Shown here: piece by piece, positions 27,160 to 34,762 of the stretch
How the letters are laid out: each line of letters opens with the position of its first letter
Numbering within the stretch: position 1 is the first letter of the stretch
Assembly (NCBI RefSeq): GCF_030813715.1
Contig: NZ_JAUSUZ010000001.1
Coordinates: 2,976,001-3,040,000, forward strand
DNA: 64,000 nucleotides
DNA from: Catenuloplanes indicus
GTDB taxonomy: Bacteria > Actinomycetota > Actinomycetes > Mycobacteriales > Micromonosporaceae
Reading direction: 5' to 3'
Translations under genes and position numbers: made by a program
Notes under the pieces: model-generated
Database searches by the model: none
Seen by the model: the letters and a program-made list of their open reading frames with translations, nothing else
What the model was told of the DNA's origin: nothing

Positions 27160-27413
27160 CCGGCGAGGCGGTGCCGCCGCCGCTGGTAGCTGTCGGGGAC
27201 GTGGTCACCGTTCCCGAGGCGGACTACTGCTACGGCCGTGGCAGGTTGCGTATGCGGGTAACCGGAGTTGACGCCGGGTCGGTGCCGGTTGGCCAACTGG
27301 AGTGGGTACGGCTGCTTGGGGTACCGCTGTACGAACGCGGCAACGAAGGACCGGAGCGCGAGGCACTGATACGGGTCGATGCACTCCGCCGGCATCCACC
27401 CGAGCGAGCGTAG
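27156..27413 (+). CDS. Small AICE protein of unknown function
   Basis: 85 residues from GTG 27156, translationally coupled to the preceding gene (GTGA overlap). Beta-rich sequence: LVAVGDVVTVPEADYCYGRG, LRMRVTGVD, LEWVRLLGVPL, ALIRVDALR. Looks like a small beta-barrel; function unknown. Confidence 0.6.
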   Translation: MTGEAVPPPLVAVGDVVTVPEADYCYGRGRLRMRVTGVDAGSVPVGQLEWVRLLGVPLYERGNEGPEREALIRVDALRRHPPERA

Positions 27414-27419
27414 CTCACG

Positions 27420-27611
27420 TTGGCGAGCAGCGGCCTTTACCCGCCCGAGTTGGATCCGCTGCACACCGGCTTGTGGGAGGACGGCGACCGGTTGCGCTGC
27501 AGCTGCGGGAAAGAGATGCCCTGCCCCGTTGTCACCAAGCTGATGGCGGATGAAGACCACGGATGGAAGGAACTCGGGCGGCCCGGCAAGCGGCCGACCA
27601 GAGAGCTGTGA
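27420..27611 (+). CDS. Small Cys-containing AICE protein
   Basis: 63 residues from a TTG at 27420, 7 nt after the preceding stop. Core HTGLWEDGDRLRCSCGKEMPC has three cysteines in a CxCxxxxxC arrangement that could bind metal. Third gene of a small cluster. Start uncertain since the ribosome site is weak. Confidence 0.5.
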   Translation: MASSGLYPPELDPLHTGLWEDGDRLRCSCGKEMPCPVVTKLMADEDHGWKELGRPGKRPTREL

Positions 27612-27701
27612 CCAGGCGCTCCGTTCTTGGGCTTGCCGGGACGTAAGAAGTTCTGTTTATCTACTCGGTAAGACAAGTGGTCGTCTCTACAGGTCAGGTA
27701 G

Positions 27702-28442
27702 GTGGGTCGGGTGCCGATCGAGGTCACTCCGCCGAAGTACATCCGGATCATCAACGCGCTTCAGGAGCGGATCGAGGATGGCACCTACCCGGTCGGCGCC
27801 ACACTGCCCAGCGAAACCAAGCTGATCGACGAGTTCGACGTGTCCCGACCGACCGTTGTGCGGGCACTGGAGATCATGCGGCAACAGGGCTGGATCGACG
27901 CCCAACATGGCAAGGGCCGCACCGTGCGGGGCAAACCGGCGAGCGGCACCCGGACCCTGCCGGCCCACACGGCAGCACTCCTGGACGCGTCCGAGATCGG
28001 CGCAGTCACCGTACTGGAGGCCGGGGCAGTCGTTGTCCCGCCTCGTGCGGCGGCGGCGCTTGGATTGCGCGACGGGTCGGCCGCGATTGCGAGGCGTCGA
28101 CTGATGCGGGTTGACGGCGTCGGCCCGGTCGAGCTGTCCACGGTCTACGTGCCGGTGGAGCTGGCCTCCGGAACTGGGGTGGGGGAACTTCACCCACTGA
28201 GTGAAGGGCTCCTTCCGCATCTGGCAGTCCGAAAGTCGGTCGATTTCGACCACGTGGTGGAGCGGGTGTCCGCGCGTATCTCGACGGCTGGTGAAACCCG
28301 CCTGCTGGAACTGCCGAAGAGGGATGCGGTTCTGACGGTGTTGCTGACGATCTTCGATGCGAGCGGAGCGGCCATGCTCGCGATCGACATGGTGCTTCCG
28401 GCTAGCCGCCACGAACTTGAGGACGTCTTCCCGCTGCGCTGA
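27702..28442 (+). CDS. GntR family regulator, KorSA-like
   Basis: 246 residues from GTG 27702 (GTG 27711 is equally possible and better spaced from GGTAGGTGGG). Winged helix: YIRIINALQERIEDGTYPVG, LPSETKLIDEF, SRPTVVRALEIMRQQGWIDAQHGKGRTV; then a UTRA-like ligand domain. In pSAM2 the GntR protein KorSA keeps the element integrated by repressing pra and traSA; position and type here fit the same role. The 90 bp upstream hold a less GC-rich stretch that may contain its promoter. Confidence 0.85.
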   Translation: MGRVPIEVTPPKYIRIINALQERIEDGTYPVGATLPSETKLIDEFDVSRPTVVRALEIMRQQGWIDAQHGKGRTVRGKPASGTRTLPAHTAALLDASEIGAVTVLEAGAVVVPPRAAAALGLRDGSAAIARRRLMRVDGVGPVELSTVYVPVELASGTGVGELHPLSEGLLPHLAVRKSVDFDHVVERVSARISTAGETRLLELPKRDAVLTVLLTIFDASGAAMLAIDMVLPASRHELEDVFPLR

Positions 28443-28608
28443 GTTGTCGCCGAGTCCCCGTCATCCGGGCGGAACGCGGCAATCACTCGGCGAAGCGCGC
28501 CGACGAGGCCGGTCCTCACGGATGCCTCCGATGACCGGTCGGCCGCCGGCTTCCTCCTGGTTGTCGGTGAACTTGCGCCATCGGAGTTCAGCGACAGAAG
28601 GGGAGTTG

Positions 28609-29172
28609 ATGGAAGGACCGAGAGGCGCTGCGGGCGGCTTCCGCGTCAACGAGTTCGGTGAGCGCGAGTCGCGCATCTTCGTAGTGCGGCCGGAATACAT
28701 CGAAGGTACGGCGGTGCGCGGCTGGCTGATGTTGGCGCAGGGCTGCACGTCCCCGTTGGTGATCCTGGAATCGGAGGATCGAGACTCGCGGAACAGGCGT
28801 GCGCTGCTGCCGAACCTCGCGCGCGGGACGGTAGAGATCTTGGCGGCGTTGAGCCGGCTGCGCTCAGCCGGCCGCGGGCTGATTGCGGGCGGCGACCATC
28901 CCGGCTGGTGTGCGCAGCAGGAACGGGAAGGCGAACCGCACCGGTCGCGCGAGCTGGTGGCAAGCCTTCCGCACAGCGGCAGCACCGTCTCCGCGCGGCT
29001 GATACACGGCAGGCATCACACCACGAATCTGCCGTCCACGTTCATCGACTTGAACGACTGCGACGAGGTTCTCGCCTGGCCACCGATCACGGCCGGCCAG
29101 CATGACGCGCTCGTTGACGAGTTGTCGGCACTCCTGGACTTCAGAGCGACGTTCGCTGAGCTGGCCGCGTAA
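28609..29172 (+). CDS. AICE protein of unknown function
   Basis: 187 residues from ATG 28609 with a clear ribosome site AGGGGAG. No recognised motif. Mixed alpha/beta sequence with RVNEFGERESRIFVVRPEYIEGT at the N-terminal side, LVILESEDRDSRNR in the middle and a C-terminal helix DALVDELSALLDF. Lies downstream of the GntR regulator after a 166-bp gap without other coding signal. Confidence 0.6.
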   Translation: MEGPRGAAGGFRVNEFGERESRIFVVRPEYIEGTAVRGWLMLAQGCTSPLVILESEDRDSRNRRALLPNLARGTVEILAALSRLRSAGRGLIAGGDHPGWCAQQEREGEPHRSRELVASLPHSGSTVSARLIHGRHHTTNLPSTFIDLNDCDEVLAWPPITAGQHDALVDELSALLDFRATFAELAA

Positions 29173-29339
29173 CCCGATCGGGGCAGGGGGAGCGACACGA
29201 ACCATCTTGGTCGATTAAGTTTATCCGCGCGGACCGCACGACCGGAAGCGGGCGGTAGGTACTGCGCTCGCTAGTTGGAGCGGTAGCTGAGCGCAAGCAC
29301 GCTCGGCACTCCTGCGCCCGTCCGTGCCGGAACGCCATG

Positions 29340-29374
29340 CGGCCCACGCCCGACCTCCTCTAGGGCGTGGGCCG
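29340..29374 (+). terminator. Terminator before the pra-like gene
   Basis: Perfect 12-bp stem CGGCCCACGCCC (29340-29351) and complement (29363-29374), loop of 11 nt, followed by TTCCCC. It separates the regulator cluster from the pra-traSA-repSA operon. Confidence 0.8.
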
Positions 29375-29431
29375 TTCCCCTGTGCGCGTTCGACACCACC
29401 ACTCCATCGACATACAGTGATTAAGGTCACT

Positions 29432-29495
29432 CAACCACTCGACAATACGAGTTGCTATGAGCCGCAGGCGAGCGGACACTTACTCATACGAGTTG
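29432..29495. promoter_or_regulatory. Repeat-bearing control region of the pra-like gene
   Basis: TACGAGTTG occurs at 29446-29454 and 29487-29495 (41 bp apart, about four turns), and a related inverted word CAACCACTCG lies at 29432-29441. The stretch is AT-richer than its surroundings and ends 31 bp before the start of the pra-like gene. By analogy with pSAM2 this is where a KorSA-type repressor would bind. Confidence 0.55.
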
Positions 29496-29525
29496 ATGTC
29501 TCGATGAGTTAAGGAGATGGGCTTC

Positions 29526-29981
29526 GTGGTTCCGAACTCGATCAGGATTCCGGCGGCGTTTGAGTACATCTTCCCTGCTGGGGCGCTGTTTCTGAGCGTG
29601 GACAAGGTCGTTGACTTCGACCGGATCAGGGAGGAGGACAACCAGGCGCGCGACGAGAACGGCGTGCGGCTGTGGGTGGTGAAGGTGATGGATCAGGACC
29701 CGGAGGCCGGGAAGTTCGGCCGGTCGACGGAGGTCAAGGTCAAGATCGCGGCGGATCACCAGCCGGTGCCTCCGCCGGGGATCAAGCTGCCGGGCGGGAT
29801 CACGGTGACGCCGGTCGGCTTCACGGACATGACGGTGACGCCGTACACGGACGCGATGGGTTGCAAGGGCGAGCGGAAGCCGCACAAGTGCCGGGCGCGT
29901 CAGGCCTGGTCGATCCGGGCGGGCGCGCTGGTCGCTCCGGACGCGGTGGAGTCGCCGGCGGCTGTCTCGGCGGCGGCCTGA
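29526..29981 (+). CDS. pra: Pra-like activator of replication, integration and excision
   Basis: 151 residues. GTG 29526 lies 9 nt after AAGGAG, whereas ATG 29517 abuts it, so GTG is preferred. The protein matches remembered AICE proteins named plasmid replication, integration and excision activator: an opening like IPAAFEYIFPAGALFLSVD, KVVDFDR, RLWVVKVMDQDPEA, EVKVKIAA, QPVPP and RQAWSIRAGAL. In pSAM2, Pra switches on repSA-xis-int. A CxxxxxxxxxC pair (GCKGERKPHKCRA) interrupts the usual TPYV..WSLRA region. First gene of the transfer/replication operon, followed by a hairpin. Confidence 0.75.
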   Translation: MVPNSIRIPAAFEYIFPAGALFLSVDKVVDFDRIREEDNQARDENGVRLWVVKVMDQDPEAGKFGRSTEVKVKIAADHQPVPPPGIKLPGGITVTPVGFTDMTVTPYTDAMGCKGERKPHKCRARQAWSIRAGALVAPDAVESPAAVSAAA

Positions 29982-29990
29982 TTGAGCAGT

Positions 29991-30029
29991 GGGCGGGGCT
30001 GACTGGTCTTGGCGGACGCAGCCCCGCCC
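29991..30029 (+). terminator. Hairpin after the pra-like gene
   Basis: 11-bp stem GGGCGGGGCTG (29991-30001) and complement (30019-30029), followed by a pyrimidine run (TCTTCGTCTTCCCCC). Could terminate or attenuate transcription into the traSA operon. Confidence 0.7.
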
Positions 30030-30074
30030 TCTTCGTCTTCCCCCTTTTCCCTCCTGGCGGAGAGAGGTTCCGAC

Positions 30075-30257
30075 GTGTCCAAGAGTAGGCGGGCCGCGTC
30101 CACGGCGCGGCCCCGGTGTCTCGACTGCAAGAACCCGTTCACTCCGGTGGATGACGGCGAGCAGCGCTGCGCTTGCTGCTCCGGCCAGCTTGTCATCCCA
30201 TTCCCCCGGCCGCGGGACGCGCTGGGCCGGTTCACCGCGACGGGTGGTGCACGGTGA
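30075..30257 (+). CDS. Small zinc-ribbon-like AICE protein
   Basis: 60 residues from GTG 30075 (ribosome site GGAGAGAGG). Basic N-terminus, then RCLDCKNPF and RCACCSGQL: two CxxC-type knuckles about 18 residues apart, ending DALGRFTATGG. Probably a zinc ribbon that binds nucleic acid or a partner. Stop overlaps the traSA start. Confidence 0.68.
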   Translation: MSKSRRAASTARPRCLDCKNPFTPVDDGEQRCACCSGQLVIPFPRPRDALGRFTATGGAR

Positions 30258-31876
30258 TGCAGCCCCGCGGTGAAGTCGTGGTGACCCGGTCCGGGGACGT
30301 GATGGTTCTGCGGCGCAACCGACTGACGATCCCGTGGTGGGTGAGCCTGCTCGGCGTGCTCGCTCGCTGGGTCGGTCGGGCGGCGTGGTGGTTCCTTCGC
30401 CGTCCCCGGACTGTGGCTGTGGTCGTCGGCGCGGTGTGGGTGCGGTCGGAGTTCGGCTGGTCCGGGCTACTTACACCGGTTGTGCTGGGCCTGGCGGCCT
30501 CGGCAGTGTGGCGGTGGCGGCATCCGGCGTCGTGGTGGCTGTGGTGTGGCGGGCCGGTGCTGGGGTGGTGGCGGCAGATCGTCGTCTACCGGCGGGCCTG
30601 GCGTGAGGCGATGACGCTGTGCGGACTGGCGAAGACGTTCGATCATCGGCCGGTCGTGCCCGGTCTGTTGTCGGTGCGCTGCGACGAGGCGCTGGACATC
30701 GTGACCATCCGGATGCTGCGCGGGCAAAGCCCGTCCGAGTTCCAGAAGGTCACCGAGAAGTTGGCGTACGCGTTCGGCCGGCGGCACGGACGTGTCTACG
30801 CCGAGCGCCTGGAGGACCCGCCGAATCGATCCGGTCGGTACGCGTGGGCGTGGCGGCTCGTTGACCGGGTCCGGTTCCGCGACCGGCCGACCGTGGTCTA
30901 CCTGGTCCTGGTGCGCACGGATGCGCTCCGCTCGATCGTGGCGCCGTTCCCCGCTCCGGAGGTTCCCGACTTCACCGCGCTGCCGCTGGCGCGGCGGGAA
31001 GACCTGCGGATCTGGTGCTTGCACCTGCTCGCCACGCACGTGCTGATCGGTGGCGCGACGCGGCGGGGCAAGGGCTCGGTGCTGTGGTCGCTGGTTCGGG
31101 CGCTGTCCGGCGGGATCGCGTCCGGGCTGGTGCGGCTGTGGGTGATCGATCCGAAGGGCGGCATGGAGTTCGCCATGGGCCGGCCGCTGTTCGCCCGGTT
31201 CGCGAGCGAGTCTTTCGAGGCCATGGCGGACCTGCTCGACGAGGCCGTAGCCGTGATGCGCGAGCGACAGCAGCGGCTCGCCGGCGTCGTCCGAGTCCAC
31301 ACGCCGACCAGCGCGGACCCGCTGGTCGTGGTCGTCATCGACGAGATGGCCGCGCTCACGGCGTACCTCCAGGACGGTGATCTTAAAAAGCGGATCGCGA
31401 ACTCCCTCGGACTGCTGCTCTCCCAAGGCGCGGGCGTCGGCGTCCTCGTCGTCGCCGCGCTCCAGGACCCACGCAAGGAGGTGCTGCCGTTCCGGGACCT
31501 GTTCCCGACCCGGATCGCGCTCGGGCTGACCGAGGACTCACAGGTAGACATGGTCCTCGGAGACGGCGCGCGGGCGCGGGGCGCGCGGGCGGACCAGATG
31601 CCGCGGTGGGCCAAGGGCGTCGGCTACGTCATCCTCGACGGCACGCCCGATCCGCTGCGGGTCCGGTTCTCCTTCATCACGGACGACCACATCCGCGAGA
31701 TGGCGGGGACGCATCCGGCGCCGGTGGAAGCAGCGGACATCCTCGCCCAAGTCGGCCGCGAGACCGCACCGGAACCCCGGCGGCCTTCGCCCCGGCCCCG
31801 GTCCAAGCCGCTGCTGCCCAAAGCGCTGCTGGACGCGCTCGACCCGCACCAGCGCCGGGACGGTGAGACCGAGTGA
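30257..31876 (+). CDS. traSA: FtsK/SpoIIIE-type conjugal DNA translocase
   Basis: 539 residues from ATG 30257 (GTG 30254 is also possible); start overlaps the previous stop. Two membrane segments near the N-terminus (about 24-47 and 51-85), then a cytoplasmic ATPase with Walker A GGATRRGKGS (265-274) and Walker B VVVVIDEMAAL (D362, E363), and the LLSQGAGVGVLVVAALQDP sensor region. In AICEs a single such protein moves double-stranded DNA across the hyphal membrane. C-terminal Pro/Arg-rich tail with a possible winged-helix end. Downstream genes overlap and are co-transcribed. Confidence 0.9.
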   Translation: MQPRGEVVVTRSGDVMVLRRNRLTIPWWVSLLGVLARWVGRAAWWFLRRPRTVAVVVGAVWVRSEFGWSGLLTPVVLGLAASAVWRWRHPASWWLWCGGPVLGWWRQIVVYRRAWREAMTLCGLAKTFDHRPVVPGLLSVRCDEALDIVTIRMLRGQSPSEFQKVTEKLAYAFGRRHGRVYAERLEDPPNRSGRYAWAWRLVDRVRFRDRPTVVYLVLVRTDALRSIVAPFPAPEVPDFTALPLARREDLRIWCLHLLATHVLIGGATRRGKGSVLWSLVRALSGGIASGLVRLWVIDPKGGMEFAMGRPLFARFASESFEAMADLLDEAVAVMRERQQRLAGVVRVHTPTSADPLVVVVIDEMAALTAYLQDGDLKKRIANSLGLLLSQGAGVGVLVVAALQDPRKEVLPFRDLFPTRIALGLTEDSQVDMVLGDGARARGARADQMPRWAKGVGYVILDGTPDPLRVRFSFITDDHIREMAGTHPAPVEAADILAQVGRETAPEPRRPSPRPRSKPLLPKALLDALDPHQRRDGETE

Positions 31877-32121
31877 GCATCTTCTATCGACTCCGCACCC
31901 CCGCCCAGCAGGGCGGGCGCGGCACGGCCGTCTCGGTCCGCGTGGATGTCGAGCGGCCGGACGACTTCCCGGTCTACCTGGCGGTCGGCTCCGGCCGGCG
32001 CCGCATGCACCTCACCACCGACGAGGCCTGGTCGCTGTGGCGCTGCCTGTCGGAGGCGGTGGCGTCTCTCGGGACTCCCCCGGACTACATCCGCACCGAC
32101 GTACCCGCGCACCGGAGGTAA
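31873..32121 (+). CDS. Small AICE protein of unknown function
   Basis: 82 residues from GTG 31873, overlapping the traSA stop by 4 bp. Sequence VSVRVDVERPDDFPVYLAVG, MHLTTDEAWSLWRCLSEAVASL suggests a small alpha/beta fold. Position between traSA and the DUF2637 gene is constant in related elements. Function unknown. Confidence 0.65.
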   Translation: MSIFYRLRTPAQQGGRGTAVSVRVDVERPDDFPVYLAVGSGRRRMHLTTDEAWSLWRCLSEAVASLGTPPDYIRTDVPAHRR

Positions 32122-32123
32122 TC

Positions 32124-32327
32124 ATGATGTCCACCAATTTCGAAGAGGCGCGGGCTCGGCTGGAAAAGGTCGCGCCCGATCAGCGATCGGCGTTCGTCGC
32201 CGGATTCCTGTGCGGAGCACTCGACTCCATCGCGCCACGCGTCACGGACCCGGTAGACGCTCAGATCGTCGCAGTCGCACGGGCGATTTTCGACGCAGCG
32301 TTCACGTTTCACCAGGTGGGCCGATGA
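32124..32327 (+). CDS. Small helical AICE protein
   Basis: 67 residues from ATG 32124 with ribosome site CCGGAGG. Mostly alpha-helical: FEEARARLEKVAPDQRSAFV, CGALDSIAPRV, IVAVARAIFDAAF. No family recognised. Stop overlaps the next start (ATGA). Confidence 0.62.
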   Translation: MMSTNFEEARARLEKVAPDQRSAFVAGFLCGALDSIAPRVTDPVDAQIVAVARAIFDAAFTFHQVGR

Positions 32328-32842
32328 TCGAGTCTGCCGCGCGGCTGCTCATCCTCCTCGCCATCGGTGGCATGGCCGGCGCTGCCGCGTTCACCCACGT
32401 CCACGATCTGACCGTGGCGCACGGACAGCCGGACTGGATCGGCTGGGCCAACGCCGTCGCTATCGAGCTGATGGCGATCTACCTCGGGCTGGAGATCCGC
32501 GCCCGGCGTCGCGCCGGCCGGAAGGTCGGCTTCGTCGCGGTGCTCCTAATCGGCTTCGCGCTGCTCTCACTCGCCGCTCAGGTCGCGGAAGCGGAACTCT
32601 CGGTCTGGGGCTGGATCGTCGCCGCCGTACCCTCGCTGGCCTTTCTCGCCCTGGTCAAAGTTGTCCTCTCCAGCGCTCCGGCGCTGGCGGCGGGTTCCGA
32701 TGCCCCGGACGTTGCTGACAAGACGCCGGATGTGGAGATCACGGTGGTGAAGCCGCAGCAGGACGAACCGACTTCACCTGTCCGGCCGCCGCTGCGGCCG
32801 GTGCCGCTCGTGCGGATCGACGCTGCGGAGGTGGGCCGGTGA
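32324..32842 (+). CDS. DUF2637 membrane protein (Spd-like)
   Basis: 172 residues with four membrane helices (about 5-22, 38-57, 66-86, 90-112) and a cytoplasmic Pro/Val-rich tail. FTHVHDLTVAHGQPDWIGWANAVAIELMA in outline is the DUF2637 signature. These proteins are encoded beside rep or tra genes of actinomycete plasmids and AICEs and are thought to assist spread between mycelial compartments. Coupled on both sides by 4-bp overlaps. Confidence 0.82.
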   Translation: MIESAARLLILLAIGGMAGAAAFTHVHDLTVAHGQPDWIGWANAVAIELMAIYLGLEIRARRRAGRKVGFVAVLLIGFALLSLAAQVAEAELSVWGWIVAAVPSLAFLALVKVVLSSAPALAAGSDAPDVADKTPDVEITVVKPQQDEPTSPVRPPLRPVPLVRIDAAEVGR

Positions 32843-34563
32843 CCGTGGCACCGCTGCCCGGTCTCGTCACGCGCCCGGCTGGGAACACCCCTCGGCCGGG
32901 CTCGCGGGCGGCCCGGATGCTCCTCCCGCGCTCCGTCGAGGTGCTGCGGGATCTCGCCAACGAGTACGGCGTCTGCACCCGGCCGGTGTCCATGCGCCGG
33001 ACCGATCTCGCCACCGGCCAGACCGAGGTGATCGACCTGCCGTGCGGCGCGACGCGGGAGGACAAGTGCCAGCCGTGCGCACGCCGCAACCGCAAGCTCC
33101 GCCAGGCCCAGATCCGGGAGGGCTGGCACCGGCCGGACGAGCCACTGCCCGGCCCGCAGCCGGCCACCCCGGAGCAGCGCGAACTCGTCCTCCGCCGGGC
33201 GCATCTGGAGTTCGAGCGCGACCACGCCTCCCGCACGGTCGATGAGGTCCAGGTCGCCGTACTCGACGAGGCCATCCGGGAGGTGGAGGAACAGCTCACC
33301 GTCGAAGGGCTCCGCGGCCGGGTCGCTCCCCCGCACCCCAGCGCCGACGAGGACGGGCTCCCGGTCGTCGACGAGCAGGGCGGCCGGCGGAAGCGCTCGA
33401 CCCGGCGGCGCCAGGATGCGCCGGATCTGCCCCGGCGCAAGGTTGAACAGCGCACGGTCGGGAAGGTCTACACCGCGCCGGACGGTACGGAGTATCAGCC
33501 GTCGATGTGGCTGACGCTCACCCTCGACTCCTACGGCCCGGTCGCCGGCGACGGCACGCCGCTCAACCCGGACCGGTACGACTACGCGCGGGCGGCGTGG
33601 GACGCGGTCCACTTCCCCCGGCTGCTGGACCGGTTCTGGCAGAACCTCCGGCGGTGCGTCGGCTGGAACGTCCAGTACGCCGGATGCGTCGAGCCGCAAC
33701 GGCGCCTCGCTCCGCATGCGCACTTCGCCATCCGCGGCACGATCCCACGCGAGGTGCTGCGCACGGTCGCGGCGGCCACCTACCACCAGGTGTGGTGGCC
33801 GGTCCCCCGCGTCCAGCGCTACACCCGCAACCGGCCCCCGCTTTGGGACGACGAGGCGGGCGCTTGGGTCGACCCGGAGACGCGGGTGCCGCTGACCACG
33901 TGGGCGGATGCGCTGGATGAGGTCGACAGCGACCCGGACGCTGAGCCGGCGCACGTCATCCGGTTCGGTGCCCAGGTCGACGCGCGCGGCGTGATGCCCG
34001 GCACCGAGGACGCGGAACGCACCATCCGCTACATCACGAAGTACATCACCAAGCACGTCGGGGACGTTCACGCGGCGGACACGGACCGGCGGAAGGCGCA
34101 CCTCGACCGGCTCTGGCAGCAACTCCAGCTCACCCCTTGCACGGACAGGTGCGCAAACTGGCTGATCTACGGCATCCAGCCCAAGGGCGCGCACGGCAAG
34201 CTCCGGCCCGGCCGCTGCAAGGGCAAAGTCCACCAGCACGCCACCCTCGGCATCGGCGGCCGGCGCGTGCTCATCTCCCGCAACTGGTCCGGCAAGACCC
34301 TCTCCGACCACAAAACGGACACCCGCGAATGGGTACGAGCGCTGCTCGGCGTGACCGATGGCCTCGACCAGGTCGACCCCGGCACGGAGGCGCGGCACGC
34401 ATGGGACATGGCGCGGCCCACCGACGGCGATGTACCCCCGCTGGCCCATCGCCTCCTCCGCTCGATCTCCGAACGCGCCCGTTGGCGCTCTCAGCTCCTC
34501 GCAGCGAAAGACCGCGCGGCACAGGGAAGCGGACCGGGCTCATTAACGGACCAGGCGGCCTGA
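32839..34563 (+). CDS. repSA: RepSA-type rolling-circle replication initiator
   Basis: 574 residues from GTG 32839, overlapping the previous stop. A cysteine cluster (PCGATREDKCQPCARRNRK) starts the protein, followed by a basic linker. The HUH endonuclease core has H293-x-H295 in APHAHFAIRG and a tyrosine pair in RYITKYITKHVGD (Y398, Y402) that would attack the origin. A second Cys/His patch (TPCTDRCANWLIYGI ... GRCKGKVHQH) follows. This is the pSAM2 RepSA family, which starts rolling-circle replication of the excised circle. Operon continues into xis and int. Confidence 0.9.
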   Translation: MTVAPLPGLVTRPAGNTPRPGSRAARMLLPRSVEVLRDLANEYGVCTRPVSMRRTDLATGQTEVIDLPCGATREDKCQPCARRNRKLRQAQIREGWHRPDEPLPGPQPATPEQRELVLRRAHLEFERDHASRTVDEVQVAVLDEAIREVEEQLTVEGLRGRVAPPHPSADEDGLPVVDEQGGRRKRSTRRRQDAPDLPRRKVEQRTVGKVYTAPDGTEYQPSMWLTLTLDSYGPVAGDGTPLNPDRYDYARAAWDAVHFPRLLDRFWQNLRRCVGWNVQYAGCVEPQRRLAPHAHFAIRGTIPREVLRTVAAATYHQVWWPVPRVQRYTRNRPPLWDDEAGAWVDPETRVPLTTWADALDEVDSDPDAEPAHVIRFGAQVDARGVMPGTEDAERTIRYITKYITKHVGDVHAADTDRRKAHLDRLWQQLQLTPCTDRCANWLIYGIQPKGAHGKLRPGRCKGKVHQHATLGIGGRRVLISRNWSGKTLSDHKTDTREWVRALLGVTDGLDQVDPGTEARHAWDMARPTDGDVPPLAHRLLRSISERARWRSQLLAAKDRAAQGSGPGSLTDQAA

Positions 34564-34579
34564 CGGGGAGGGGGAAGCG

Positions 34580-34762
34580 TTGGCACGGAACGAGTCAGAG
34601 CTGTGGACGGTGCAGGAGGTCTCCGAGTACCTGCGGGTGCCGGTGGAGACCCTGTACCGCTGGCGGAAGTTCGGCGCCGGCCCGAAGGCGGGGCGAGTCG
34701 GCCGGCACCTCAGGTATGACCCGGCGGACGTACGGGCCTGGTTCCGGGACCGGGTGGCCTGA
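34580..34762 (+). CDS. xis: Excisionase (Xis), MerR-like helix-turn-helix
   Basis: 60 residues from TTG 34580 after a strong site GGGGAGGGGGAAG. Sequence WTVQEVSEYLRVPVETLYRW, then GRHLRYDPADVRAWF, is the standard excisionase/winged-helix DNA-binding form. It would bend the attachment sites for excision. Its stop overlaps the int ATG by one base. Confidence 0.9.
   Translation: MARNESELWTVQEVSEYLRVPVETLYRWRKFGAGPKAGRVGRHLRYDPADVRAWFRDRVA

Noticed and set aside
29260-29335. Possible tRNA-like sequence as an alternative att site
   Set aside because: No cloverleaf with T-arm and anticodon stem can be drawn; only a terminator follows.
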